A stretch of DNA of 64,000 nt from Flavobacteriaceae bacterium UBA3611 (GTDB lineage Bacteria > Bacteroidota > Bacteroidia > Flavobacteriales > Flavobacteriaceae), in the NCBI GenBank assembly GCA_002375495.1, contig DFLU01000006.1, positions 1 to 64,000 of the forward strand. Direction: 5' to 3'. This document shows positions 25,086 through 33,736 of the stretch, in pieces. The stretch's first letter is position 1. Every line of letters begins with the position of its first letter. The position numbers and the translations under genes were made by a program. The notes beneath the pieces are model-generated. The model had not been told where the DNA came from, did no database searches, and was given only the letters and a program-made list of their open reading frames with translations.

Positions 25086-25768
25086 TAATTTAATTTCAAG
25101 CTGGCCACAACACTTGCTTTATCTATGAGTCCGATAAATCTAGAATCCATCGCATTATCTCGGTTATCACCCATCACAAATAATTTATTCGTCGGAATAA
25201 TTAGGGGGCCAAAATTGTCTTTGTTCCATCGGGCATCGTATTGCTCTTGTATCATAGCGTCTTTTTCCGAATAATGACTTTTTACCCTGATAGCTTCTCC
25301 TAAATTAGCCGAAGCATCTGGCAAGAACACAAATAACGAATCTGAGGCCATATTGGCATCTTGATACATGTAATCGTCGGGCGTTAAAAGATGCTCATAC
25401 GAGGAAATTTCATCAAAATGCACACGATATAAATGTTTTAACGTAAGGTGCGCATCTACATTTTGAGAATTTACATATACAATCCCTTTTTTTATTTCGA
25501 GGGTATCACCTTCTGAAGCGATCAGTCTAAAAATATACTCGTATTCTTGGTTAGAAAAAGGGTCTTTTTCAGAAAATACGATAAAACTCCCATTCTTGTA
25601 TTCCCAAAGGTTGGAAGCCATAACCTGAGTGCCAATTGGCAACGTGGGTTCATTGGCAGTTGAACTCATAATATAAGGCTTGGCCACTTGTTGAACGGTC
25701 ATAAAATAAATAAAACCTATAACGCCAACCACGCCAATAATGAGAAGTATGATATGGGTTCGCTTCAT
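25085..25768 (-). CDS. Signal-peptidase-I-like protein lacking the Ser/Lys dyad
   Basis: A 227-residue S26-like protein with one N-terminal helix (5-25). Conserved shape features remain: EPTLPIGTQVMASN, the EGDTLEIKKGIVYVN segment and VMGDNRDNAMDSR. In active enzymes, three residues before the Pro of the first motif is the catalytic Ser (in LepB below it is the second Ser of TSSLEK); here that place is Ala 38. The catalytic Lys, K in YVKRCVG of LepB, is Phe 80 here. So both catalytic residues are replaced. It is probably a non-catalytic paralogue. It lies 33 bp downstream of lepB. Confidence 0.82.
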   Translation of the reverse strand: MKRTHIILLIIGVVGVIGFIYFMTVQQVAKPYIMSSTANEPTLPIGTQVMASNLWEYKNGSFIVFSEKDPFSNQEYEYIFRLIASEGDTLEIKKGIVYVNSQNVDAHLTLKHLYRVHFDEISSYEHLLTPDDYMYQDANMASDSLFVFLPDASANLGEAIRVKSHYSEKDAMIQEQYDARWNKDNFGPLIIPTNKLFVMGDNRDNAMDSRFIGLIDKASVVASLKLN

Positions 25769-25801
25769 AGCTTAACAGCAAGTGCAGCTTCGAACTGCCT
25801 A

Positions 25802-27424
25802 TTACTTTTTCTTAGCTTTATTTCTTTTTCTGAAATAGTTAAATGTAAACCAAGCAGCCAACAGCACTAAGAAATAGGTTAAATAAGATACAGGTTTCCC
25901 ACTACCATGAACCGTGGTAAAGAAACGCTCCCAACGCGGACGCCAATTGAGGAGTCCCTTATTGGTGTTGTCGAAACTAGCCCAAATAAAGACTGGTTTT
26001 CCAACCACGTGATTAAACGGCACAAAACCCCAGGTGCGCGCATCTTGAGAATTATTTCGATTGTCTCCCATGAGCCAGTAATAGTCCATTTTAAAGGTGT
26101 ATTCAGTTATGGGAGAACCATTTAGTAACACTTGGGTTCCGTTTTGGGTGATTTTATTGTCAATGCCGAGTTCAGTCCCTTCATACACTTCAATTATGCG
26201 TCGGTAAAAAGGAATACTTTGGGCATTAATGGCTACTGTTTTACCAGCTTCTGGAATGTAAATTGGCCCAAAAAAGTTATTGTTGAATTCGTATTGTGCA
26301 TCATTTGGAAACACACTTTCATCGTAATAACCTTCTTCGATTTCAATCTGAACCACATCTAGCACATCAGGATTGTTCTTTAGCTTTTCTGCGGTAGGTT
26401 TTGTGAGGTGGGCGGTATGGATTAATACTTGATTTTCACGGTCGATACCAGAAACATAAATATCTGTGATATTATAGCGGTCTACCATAAAAGGGATAGG
26501 GTCTGCTGTATATTTTCCGTTAATGGTTTGTACCAGTGCCTTTTTTGCATACACTTCATACGCAAATTGAACTTTCGCACGGTCTGGCAATACGTTTTGC
26601 TTTCCGTCGATATACACGTAGCCATTTTTTACTGAAAGCGAGTCTCCGGGTAATCCTACACAACGTTTTACATAATTCGATTTTTTATCGATGGGTTTTT
26701 GAACGCTACCGCGCATCTGGCCGGGTGTGATATTAATAAGCGTATCTACTGGCCAATTGAATACAACAATATCGTTTCGCTTGATTTTTTGAAATCCGGG
26801 AATTCGCGTATATGGTATTTGCGGTTTAGAGATATACGACTTTACACCAACTTTGGGTATGGTATCGTGTACCATAGGAAAGGCGAGGGGTGTCATCGGG
26901 ATACGGGCACCATAATGGAACTTGCTCACAAATAAGAAATCGCCTACCAATAAACTTTTTTCTAAAGAGGAGGTAGGTATGGTAAACGGCTGCATAACAT
27001 AGGTATGCACAATAGTAGCTGCTACCACTGCAAATAATATAGAGCTCACCCATTCTCCTGTGGAGGTACGCGGTTTTAGGCTTCTGTCTGCTATGTGGGT
27101 AACATCTTGTGTGTAGTTGATGTAATAAATGTAAAGTCCGAACGTGAGTAGTCCCAGAGCGGTATCAACACTGCTGTTTCTGCCGAAGCTGCGTAGCGTT
27201 TCCACCCAAATTACTGGGAACATAATCAGGTTTACAATGGGTATAAAAAGCAGGAGGGTCCACCACCAGGGGCGATTAATGATTTTCATCAAAACTAAAG
27301 CGTTATATACAGGAACTGCCGCTTCCCAAGCTTTTCTACCGGCATTACGATACAATTTCCATGTTCCTAAGAAATGGATTACTTGTACAATCAATATAAA
27401 TAATAACCAACCTGTCCAGCTCAT
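25802..27424 (-). CDS. lepB: Signal peptidase I
   Basis: A 540-residue signal peptidase. Four hydrophobic helices (about 4-26, 50-75, 85-105 and 125-145) precede the S26 catalytic domain. Catalytic Ser is in IPTSSLEKSLLVGD, with SLEKS in place of the usual SMxPT, a Bacteroidota-type variation. The catalytic Lys is in NYVKRCVGLPGD, and the third motif is LMGDNRNNSQDAR. A large insert (about 270-450) separates the last two. It removes signal peptides from exported proteins. Operon: lepB, the dyad-less paralogue, wbqC. Confidence 0.95.
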   Translation of the reverse strand: MSWTGWLLFILIVQVIHFLGTWKLYRNAGRKAWEAAVPVYNALVLMKIINRPWWWTLLLFIPIVNLIMFPVIWVETLRSFGRNSSVDTALGLLTFGLYIYYINYTQDVTHIADRSLKPRTSTGEWVSSILFAVVAATIVHTYVMQPFTIPTSSLEKSLLVGDFLFVSKFHYGARIPMTPLAFPMVHDTIPKVGVKSYISKPQIPYTRIPGFQKIKRNDIVVFNWPVDTLINITPGQMRGSVQKPIDKKSNYVKRCVGLPGDSLSVKNGYVYIDGKQNVLPDRAKVQFAYEVYAKKALVQTINGKYTADPIPFMVDRYNITDIYVSGIDRENQVLIHTAHLTKPTAEKLKNNPDVLDVVQIEIEEGYYDESVFPNDAQYEFNNNFFGPIYIPEAGKTVAINAQSIPFYRRIIEVYEGTELGIDNKITQNGTQVLLNGSPITEYTFKMDYYWLMGDNRNNSQDARTWGFVPFNHVVGKPVFIWASFDNTNKGLLNWRPRWERFFTTVHGSGKPVSYLTYFLVLLAAWFTFNYFRKRNKAKKK

Positions 27425-27439
27425 GTTATATTTTTTAAA

Positions 27440-27514
27440 TCTTTAATCTTTAGTCGGTGGTCATTGGTCGTTAGTTTTTTTCAACTATCATCTTCCAACT
27501 CCCAACTACTTACT
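27440..27514. repeat. Short heptamer array between lepB and dapB
   Basis: Seven-base steps: TCTTTAA, TCTTTAG, TCGGTGG, TCATTGG, TCGTTAG, TTTTTTT, CAACTAT, CATCTTC, CAACTCC, CAACTAC, TTACTAT. The final units overlap the last codons of dapB. Same period and similar units as the arrays at 15770, 19230 and 44563. Confidence 0.65.
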
Positions 27515-28216
27515 ATCGGTTAATCCTAACACATCTTTCATGCTATACACACCTGTTTTCCCGACCAACCATTCGGCTGCTAAAATAGCACCTTTTGCAA
27601 AACCTTCACGTGTGTGGGCTTCATGTTTTATAGAAATAGTGTCAATATTCGACTCATAATCTACGCGGTGTGTTCCTTTCACATCGGCTTCTCGTTTGGC
27701 GGTAATGGTGATGTTTTCTTCGGAAACAGTATCGAGTTCCCAGTTTTTTTTATCGGAATGTTCTAAAATCCCTTCAGCAATGGTAATCGCCGTACCACTA
27801 GGGGCATCTTTCTTCTCGGTATGATGAATTTCTTCTACGGAAACAGTATACTCCTTCCACGGAGCCATAAGTTTTGCCGCATACGCATTTAAATCAAAAA
27901 AGAGATTTACTCCAACACTGAAGTTGGACGCATAGATAAAGCTTCCGTTACATGCTTCACATTTTTTTAGCACCTTTTCGTATTCTGAAAGCCAGCCTGT
28001 GGTTCCTGAAACAATAGGAATGTTGGCATCCAAACATTTTGTGATGTTATCTACAGCTGCTTCGGGTACTGAAAAATCGATCGCTACCGCTGCTTCGGAA
28101 AGCGTTCCCGTTTCAAAATTACTTCCTTTTTTATACACAATCTCGTGTCCTTTTTCGGTAGCTAACGTACCGATAATCTGTCCCATTTTTCCATATCCTA
28201 ACAACGCTAGTTTCAT
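27506..28216 (-). CDS. dapB: 4-hydroxy-tetrahydrodipicolinate reductase
   Basis: A 236-residue NAD(P)H-dependent reductase of lysine/diaminopimelate synthesis. Rossmann start LALLGYGKMGQIIG, then SGTTGW, YASNFSVGVN, the catalytic EIHHTEKKDAPSGTA with the active His and Lys, and a C-terminal FAKGAILAAEWL. It overlaps the DUF5683 gene by 4 bp. The meso-diaminopimelate route supplies peptidoglycan and lysine. Confidence 0.97.
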   Translation of the reverse strand: MKLALLGYGKMGQIIGTLATEKGHEIVYKKGSNFETGTLSEAAVAIDFSVPEAAVDNITKCLDANIPIVSGTTGWLSEYEKVLKKCEACNGSFIYASNFSVGVNLFFDLNAYAAKLMAPWKEYTVSVEEIHHTEKKDAPSGTAITIAEGILEHSDKKNWELDTVSEENITITAKREADVKGTHRVDYESNIDTISIKHEAHTREGFAKGAILAAEWLVGKTGVYSMKDVLGLTDSK

Positions 28217-28809
28217 TTCAATTTCAGTTTAAGCGCCAGTCCGTACTGGGGTTGGGTATTGATTGGGTTCACTTCAAAATTTGGGGTGAGTGATAGATCT
28301 GGGCTCACGTCGTATTGTCGTAAATGCGCGTCTACATTGGCATCGATGATGTTCACTAAATAAAAGGCTATGGCTACAATTAAACTCACATCTTTGTTAC
28401 GTTGCGCAGAACGTTGTGCGTCAATAAGCCTGTCGTTGCTGATGATTGGCGTATCGCCATCACCAAAAAACTCATCGTCTGTAAAACCAGCCAACCTACG
28501 TTTGTAAGCATTTCGGAAGCGGTCGTAATCGTTGTCATTTCTAATGTGGAAATAGATACCCGTACCTATTCCGGCATATGCGATGGGAATTTTCCAGTAT
28601 TTTTTATTGTAAGCTTGTCCGAGACCAGGCAACACTGCCGAGTAGAATGCGGCTTTACTGGGTGCCAACGGATTGTAAGGTTCTTTTGCGGAAAGCGTAT
28701 CTTTTACCAGCAGTTGGGTGTCAGTTTTTACTGCAAGCGAATCGTTGGTCTGCGCCAACAGGGAAAAGGTACAGCAAAAAAAAAGGATATGTAAGAGGCT
28801 ACTTCTCAC
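28213..28809 (-). CDS. DUF5683 protein
   Basis: A 198-residue membrane protein with a signal peptide (SLLHILFFCCTFSLLAQ) and a conserved core KAAFYSAVLPGLGQAYNKKYWKIPIAYAG, DUF5683, followed by a second helix near SLIVAIAFYLVNIID. Almost always next to parB/dapB in flavobacteria. No function is known. It overlaps dapB (4 bp) and parB (11 bp), so it is translated within the same operon. Confidence 0.88.
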   Translation of the reverse strand: MRSSLLHILFFCCTFSLLAQTNDSLAVKTDTQLLVKDTLSAKEPYNPLAPSKAAFYSAVLPGLGQAYNKKYWKIPIAYAGIGTGIYFHIRNDNDYDRFRNAYKRRLAGFTDDEFFGDGDTPIISNDRLIDAQRSAQRNKDVSLIVAIAFYLVNIIDANVDAHLRQYDVSPDLSLTPNFEVNPINTQPQYGLALKLKLK

Positions 28810-29698
28810 TTTTCAATAGGCTGAGGATACGATTAAATTCATCCTTGTTATGGAACGGCACTACGAATTGCCCTTTACCAGATTTACTCACTTTTATGGC
28901 AACTTTAGCGTCTAAAATGTCTGTTAACTCTCTACGCGCTTTATTTGCATAGGTTGGCAATGCCTTCTTGGCAGGAGCTGAATTGCTTTCTGGTTTTTTA
29001 TTAGAACGAACTAACGCCTCGGTATCGCGTACAGAGAGTTTTTCAGATAGAATTTTTTCGTAAATATCTAGCTGTTCGTTTAGGTCTTCTACGTTGATGA
29101 GTGCTCTTCCGTGCCCCATCGAAATAAACCCATCGCGCATCCCAGTTTGAATAATCGGGTCTAGTTTCAGCAAACGGAGGTAATTGGCAATGGTAGAGCG
29201 GTTTTTCCCAACACGGTCACTCAGTTCTTCTTGGGTAACCTGTATTTCTTCAATAAGACGTTGGTACGAAAGTGCAATTTCAATGGGGTCTAAGTCTTGG
29301 CGTTGTATATTTTCAACAAGCGCCATCTCTAACGATTCCTGATCGTTTGCAATACGAATATACGCAGGAATACTGGCCAGTCCTATTAATTTTGAAGCAC
29401 GGAAACGACGTTCACCACTTACTAATTGGAAACTGTTAAAGCCTAATTTTCGAACCGTAATGGGTTGTATGACCCCTAATTCTTTAATAGAGGAAGCCAA
29501 TTCCCGTAACGACTCTTCATTAAAGCTTGTTCTGGGCTGGAAGGGGTTTACTTCAATAGTAGACAAATCGAGTTCTACGATATTACCTACTACTTTGTCT
29601 GCATTTTTGTCTTCTGCAGACTGTATATCGTTGGCAGGATCTTTCAGCAGAGCAGAGAGACCGCGCCCCAGCGCTTGTTTTTTAGTTGCTTTCGCCAT
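28799..29698 (-). CDS. parB: Chromosome partitioning protein ParB
   Basis: A 299-residue ParB/Spo0J. The N-terminal nuclease-like CTPase domain has IEVNPFQPR and GERRFRASKLIGL, then the helix-turn-helix (TQEELSDRVGKNRSTIANYLRLLKL shortened here to RVGKNRSTIANYLR) with MGHGRALI, and the C-terminal dimerisation domain after a linker. It binds parS sites and works with ParA. It starts 6 bp downstream of parA. No perfect parS consensus was found in the window. Confidence 0.96.
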   Translation of the reverse strand: MAKATKKQALGRGLSALLKDPANDIQSAEDKNADKVVGNIVELDLSTIEVNPFQPRTSFNEESLRELASSIKELGVIQPITVRKLGFNSFQLVSGERRFRASKLIGLASIPAYIRIANDQESLEMALVENIQRQDLDPIEIALSYQRLIEEIQVTQEELSDRVGKNRSTIANYLRLLKLDPIIQTGMRDGFISMGHGRALINVEDLNEQLDIYEKILSEKLSVRDTEALVRSNKKPESNSAPAKKALPTYANKARRELTDILDAKVAIKVSKSGKGQFVVPFHNKDEFNRILSLLKSEK

Positions 29699-29704
29699 AA
29701 AACG

Positions 29705-30469
29705 TTATGCGTTTTTTTCAATTAGTTCTTGTGCCAAACTTAAGTAATTATTGGCACCTTTGCTACCCGCATCGTAACTAATGATGCTCTCACCATAACT
29801 GGGTGCTTCACTCAAACGCACATTACGCTGAATGATTGTTTTAAAGACCATTTCATCGAAATGTTTTTTTACTTCATCTACCACCTGATTTGAAAGACGT
29901 AGACGCGAATCGTACATCGTGAGCAACAAGCCTTCAATATCGAGGTTTTTGTTGTGTATTTTCTGAACGCTCTTAATGGTGTTTAATAGTTTGCCAAGTC
30001 CTTCCAAGGCGAAATATTCACATTGTATCGGAATGATCACTGCATCTGCAGCCGTTAACGCATTTAAAGTGAGCAAACCAAGGGAAGGAGCACAGTCTAT
30101 CAAAATATAGTCGTAGCGTTCGCTCAAACCTTGTAGCGACTCTTTCATCATGTATTCCCGGTTCTCTTTGTCTACCAATTCAATCTCGATGGCAACCAAA
30201 TCGATATGCGACGGAATGATATCTAGGTTTGGCGACTCAGTTTTCAGAATAGCATCAGACGCCTTTACTGTATGCTCTAATAACTGATAGGTGCCTATTT
30301 CAACATTTTCCACGTCAATACCAAGACCAGAAGTTGCATTGGCCTGTGGGTCTGCATCAATCAATAGCACTTTCTTTTCTAGTACACCCAATGAGGCCGC
30401 TAGATTTACACTTGTGGTAGTTTTACCCACACCTCCTTTTTGATTGGCAATAGCAATTATTTTACCCAT
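29705..30469 (-). CDS. parA: Chromosome partitioning ATPase ParA (Soj)
   Basis: A 254-residue ParA-type Walker ATPase: deviant Walker A KGGVGKTT at residues 11-18, Walker A' IDADPQANAT, Walker B ILIDCAPSLG and SEAPSYGE. It moves ParB-parS complexes and the origin region apart. It heads the minus-strand operon parA, parB, DUF5683, dapB. A TAnnTTTG-like element is not clear upstream. Confidence 0.97.
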   Translation of the reverse strand: MGKIIAIANQKGGVGKTTTSVNLAASLGVLEKKVLLIDADPQANATSGLGIDVENVEIGTYQLLEHTVKASDAILKTESPNLDIIPSHIDLVAIEIELVDKENREYMMKESLQGLSERYDYILIDCAPSLGLLTLNALTAADAVIIPIQCEYFALEGLGKLLNTIKSVQKIHNKNLDIEGLLLTMYDSRLRLSNQVVDEVKKHFDEMVFKTIIQRNVRLSEAPSYGESIISYDAGSKGANNYLSLAQELIEKNA

Positions 30470-30575
30470 TAAATTGGTTTCAGTTTGAAAGATTAAAAAT
30501 ACGATTAATTATGCGGGCAAAAAATGAATTTTGTTAACAGGAAGTGAACAAATTTTGATACATGCTATATGAATC

Positions 30576-31280
30576 TTAAAACAATTCGTAGCTAGCTCTA
30601 AGGTAGAGCGTAGTTTTTTCAAAATTTAGCTTTGCAGAACTATTGGTTTTAAAATATGAATATTGTACTCCGGTAGAAATCCCGAGTAGTTTATTTCCAA
30701 CAGGAACAAAGGCACCTAATTCTGCAAAGGGACCGAGTGCAGCTTTAGGACCTTCACTTTGAAAACGTAGTGGTAAACTGAGATTTTCACGGTCAAAAAT
30801 TGGGAATTCATTTCCATCGGTGTCAATGAAGCGGTATGCATCATCGTCTTTGGTTATTTTCTGTTGAAACAAAAACCCAGCTCCAAGATATACATCTACA
30901 GTTGCTTGTTTTGCAAATCGATACGCTATAAATGCTTCAATGTTTGCAAAACTGAAATCGCCTTTCGCCCTAACAGGTTCCCCCTGAATCACGACGGGAG
31001 TTTCATTTTCAGATCTTTCCTTAGAGTAATAGATTGCAGCGCGTGTATAAAATTGTTGAAATTCATAATCGGGAAAGAGGTTGAACTGCAATCCAATACT
31101 ATATCCTGAATTAAACTTGGTATCTTCAAATATAGGACCGCTGGAGTGTAGCTGTACGGAATTAAAACCTGCTACCACGCTAAAAAAATATTTGGCGTCC
31201 GTATCGGCATCGGCAGATTGCGAAAAACTTGAAGTACTTATTAAAAGAGCAAGAAATAGGAATTGAAACGATTTTTTCAT
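30576..31280 (-). CDS. Outer-membrane beta-barrel protein
   Basis: A 234-residue protein with a signal peptide MKKSFQFLFLALLISTSSFS and a beta-rich body with alternating aromatic strands ending in YLRASYELF, the typical C-terminal aromatic strand of an outer-membrane barrel. I use the start at 31280, where the signal peptide begins; the frame continues upstream to 31343 without sequence features. Function unknown, no partner genes on this strand. The 3' end lies about 100 bp from the start of parA. Confidence 0.8.
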   Translation of the reverse strand: MKKSFQFLFLALLISTSSFSQSADADTDAKYFFSVVAGFNSVQLHSSGPIFEDTKFNSGYSIGLQFNLFPDYEFQQFYTRAAIYYSKERSENETPVVIQGEPVRAKGDFSFANIEAFIAYRFAKQATVDVYLGAGFLFQQKITKDDDAYRFIDTDGNEFPIFDRENLSLPLRFQSEGPKAALGPFAELGAFVPVGNKLLGISTGVQYSYFKTNSSAKLNFEKTTLYLRASYELF

Positions 31281-31313
31281 AAAGACATGTGTTAGAATGC
31301 TTGGTTGTTTCTC

Positions 31314-31623
31314 TGGCAAAACTCCAAAACAACTGCGTTGCAATTCTATTGTTTTTTTCCTTCATTACCTACTCAACTGTGATGATATGCTATTCTTTTT
31401 TTAAATTCTTCAAAATTTTTATCATTTCGTACATCGTGAGAAATCTCATTTCGCCTCCGTGGGATTCCTCGTCGCTTTGCTCTGTCGGAATGACAACTGT
31501 TATGCTATGATGTTTATGAATCCTAAGTAATATGTTGTCATTTCGAACATCGTGAGAAATCTCATTGCGTCTTTGTGGGATTCCTCGTCGCTTTGCGCTG
31601 TCGGAATGACAACTGTTATGTTA
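31314..31623. repeat. REP-like element: hairpin copy and two 85-bp copies
   Basis: 31314-31360 carries one copy of a hairpin sequence (CTCCAAAACAACTGC...). Then two copies of an element lie at 31422-31507 and 31538-31622 (period 116): each begins TCATTTCG, includes CATCGTGAGAAATCTCAT and GGGATTCCTCGTCGCTTTG, and ends TCGGAATGACAACTGTTATG. The ends are an imperfect inverted repeat (GTCATTTCGA against TCGGAATGAC). This is a type of dispersed palindromic element common in Bacteroidota intergenic DNA. Confidence 0.7.
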
Positions 31624-31892
31624 TGACTTATTTTTTTTAGACCGAATCATGGTAGGGAAAGTCACGGCAAAAGCTCCAAAACAATTGCTGCGCAATTTAC
31701 TTGTTTTGTTTCTTTCGCCACCCACGCAAATGTGGGATATGCTATGACTTATTTTTTTTAGACCGAATCATGGTAGGGAAGGTCACGGCAAAAGCTCCAA
31801 AACAATTGCTGCGCAATTTAGTTGTTTTGTTTCTTACGCCACCCACGCAAATGTGGGATATGCTATGACTTATTTTTTTTAGACCGAATCAT
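31622..31892. repeat. 121-bp tandem repeat carrying the SDR gene's 3' end
   Basis: Two nearly identical 121-bp units at 31622-31742 and 31743-31863 are followed by a partial third (31864-31892), which is the true 3' end of the SDR gene. Each unit starts TATGACTTATTTTTTT and ends GGGATATGC, and contains a hairpin CAAAACAATTGC/GCAA...TTGTTTTG and CCCAC...GTGGG. The repeated start encodes, on the minus strand, the SDR gene's last residues IRSKKNKS and stop. Confidence 0.8.
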
Positions 31893-32747
31893 TGCTTCGA
31901 GCATATCCCACATTTCTTGAGGGACTTCTTCGAGCAAATTCATTTGTCCAGCGCCTTTTAACCACTCTCCACCATCAATGACAATTACTTCACCGTTTAA
32001 ATAGGCAGAAAAATCTGAAACTAAATAGGCGGCCAAGTTGGCCAATTCTTGATGGTCTCCCACACGTTTTAGTGGAACTTTTTTCGCAAGGTCAAACTTC
32101 TCTTTCAAGTCGCCAGGCAGCAAACGATCCCATGCGCCTTTGGTAGGGAAGGGGCCAGGAGCAATGGCGTTAAAACGAATGCCGTATTTTGCCCATTCTA
32201 CAGCTAAGGAGCGCGTCATTGCCAATACGCCCGCTTTAGCGGTGGCACTAGGCACTACATATGCTGAGCCTGTAAAGGCATAGGTGGTCACAATATTTAA
32301 AACGGTCTTGTTGGTCTCCTTCTTTTCAATCCAATGTTTTCCGAATGCCAAGGTACAATTTTTGGTTCCTTTAAGCACAATGTCGATAATGGTGTCAAAT
32401 GCATTTGCCGAAAGGCGCTCGGTAGGAGAAATAAAATTTCCTGCGGCATTGTTCAGTAATACATCTACACTTCCGAAGGCATCATTAGCAGCCTTTACCA
32501 TGGCTTCTACTTCATCATAATGGCGCACATCACACTGAACAGGGAGCACGGTTCCGCCCGTTTTTTCTTCCAACTCTTTCTTTACAGTTTGCAGCTTCTC
32601 TATATTCCTAGAAGTAATCACCACGTTGGCACCCAATTCTAAAAAATAGGTGGTCATCGATTTTCCTAGTCCGCTACCGCCGCCAGTGACTACAATTGTT
32701 TTTCCTTTGAGGGCGTCGTCGCGCAGCATTTTTGCTTTTAAATCCAT
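31863..32747 (-). CDS. 2,4-dienoyl-CoA-reductase-like SDR
   Basis: A 294-residue short-chain dehydrogenase. Cofactor loop TGGGSGLGKS, then NNAAGNFISPTERLS and the segment SAYVVPSATAKAG. The usual SDR YxxxK is not present; the Ser and Lys of SATAKAG occupy the place used by DECR-type 2,4-dienoyl-CoA reductases, with GIRFNAIAPGPFPTKGAW next. That strongly suggests NADPH-dependent reduction in oxidation of unsaturated fatty acids. The end of the gene overlaps the tandem repeat. It is the last gene on this strand before the repeat block. Confidence 0.9.
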   Translation of the reverse strand: MDLKAKMLRDDALKGKTIVVTGGGSGLGKSMTTYFLELGANVVITSRNIEKLQTVKKELEEKTGGTVLPVQCDVRHYDEVEAMVKAANDAFGSVDVLLNNAAGNFISPTERLSANAFDTIIDIVLKGTKNCTLAFGKHWIEKKETNKTVLNIVTTYAFTGSAYVVPSATAKAGVLAMTRSLAVEWAKYGIRFNAIAPGPFPTKGAWDRLLPGDLKEKFDLAKKVPLKRVGDHQELANLAAYLVSDFSAYLNGEVIVIDGGEWLKGAGQMNLLEEVPQEMWDMLEAMIRSKKNKS

Positions 32748-32854
32748 TTTCTGAAAGTTTAGTGTGGTAAAAGTACGGCTATTCTGTTATTTATTATGCT
32801 TGCATAATAAATTATTTTATTTCTCATAATTCCTTAAGGGAGAACGGGGATGCG

Positions 32855-33673
32855 TTAGTATTGCTCTTTGCTATTTGGGAAATCACCCGATTTTACATCG
32901 GTACTGTATTGCTCGAAGGCTTTGGTCATTTCGGTGTACAATTCGAGGTAGCGACGTAGAAATCGCGGATTGAATTCATGCGTCATGCCAATCATATCGT
33001 GCGTTACCAATACTTGTCCGTCAACCCCATTCCCTGCACCAATACCGATGATTGGGATGGTAAGGCTTTTGGCGACCTCTTCGGCCAGTTTTGCAGGTAC
33101 TTTTTCAAGAACAATGGCAAAACAGCCTGCTTTTTCTAATAATTTGGCGTCGGCTTTTAGTTTTTCGGCCTCTTCTTCTTCTTTAGCACGAACGGTGTAG
33201 GTTCCGAATTTATAAATTGATTGAGGTGTGAGGCCCAAATGCCCCATTACCGGGATTCCTGCATTTAGGATTCGTTTGACCGATTCTTTAATCTCTTTTC
33301 CACCTTCCACTTTTACAGCATGTGCGCCGCTTTCTTTCATGATCCTGATGGCAGAACGAAGGGCTTCTTTTGGGTCACTTTGATAACTTCCGAAGGGAAT
33401 GTCTACTACTACCAAGCTACGGGTAATACCACGTACCACCGAAGAGGCGTGATAAATCATTTGATCTAACGTAATGGGAAGGGTAGTTTCATGGCCAGCC
33501 ATTACATTTGAGGCAGAGTCGCCCACCAAAATCACATCGATTCCGGCACCATCCACAATTTTCGCCATGGTGAAATCGTATGCAGTAAGCATCGAAATTT
33601 TCTCTCCTTTATCTTTCATATCGACCAAAGTCTTGGTGGTGATACGCTTGTATTCTTTTTTGGCTACGCTCAT
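32855..33673 (-). CDS. panB: 3-methyl-2-oxobutanoate hydroxymethyltransferase
   Basis: A 272-residue PanB: the first step of pantothenate (CoA) synthesis, adding a hydroxymethyl group from methylene-tetrahydrofolate to alpha-ketoisovalerate. Motifs: MLTAYDFTMAKIVD, VGDSASNVMAG, AVKVEGG, MGHLGLTPQS and IGIGAGNGVDGQVLV with the Mg-binding acids. I chose the start at 33673 (MSVAKKEYKRI); the longer frame from 33718 would overlap the divergent gene's promoter region. The divergent gene on the plus strand begins 64 bp away. Confidence 0.97.
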   Translation of the reverse strand: MSVAKKEYKRITTKTLVDMKDKGEKISMLTAYDFTMAKIVDGAGIDVILVGDSASNVMAGHETTLPITLDQMIYHASSVVRGITRSLVVVDIPFGSYQSDPKEALRSAIRIMKESGAHAVKVEGGKEIKESVKRILNAGIPVMGHLGLTPQSIYKFGTYTVRAKEEEEAEKLKADAKLLEKAGCFAIVLEKVPAKLAEEVAKSLTIPIIGIGAGNGVDGQVLVTHDMIGMTHEFNPRFLRRYLELYTEMTKAFEQYSTDVKSGDFPNSKEQY

Positions 33674-33736
33674 GATTGTAACAATTTGAGCTGTAAAAGT
33701 ACTAATTTTGAAGTTCAACCCTTAAAAGAAACACCC

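Noticed and set aside
25970..26015. CACGTG cores that could be parS sites (also near 4330, 9640, 27605 and 43655).
   Set aside because: None matches the parS palindrome TGTTTCACGTGAAACA closely on both arms; ParB binding cannot be supported.
33703..33710. TAATTTTG as a promoter for the NTF2-like gene.
   Set aside because: The -7 match is exact, but no TTG/TTTG lies at the expected distance (the closest are 14 and 24 bp away), so it is not listed as a feature on its own.
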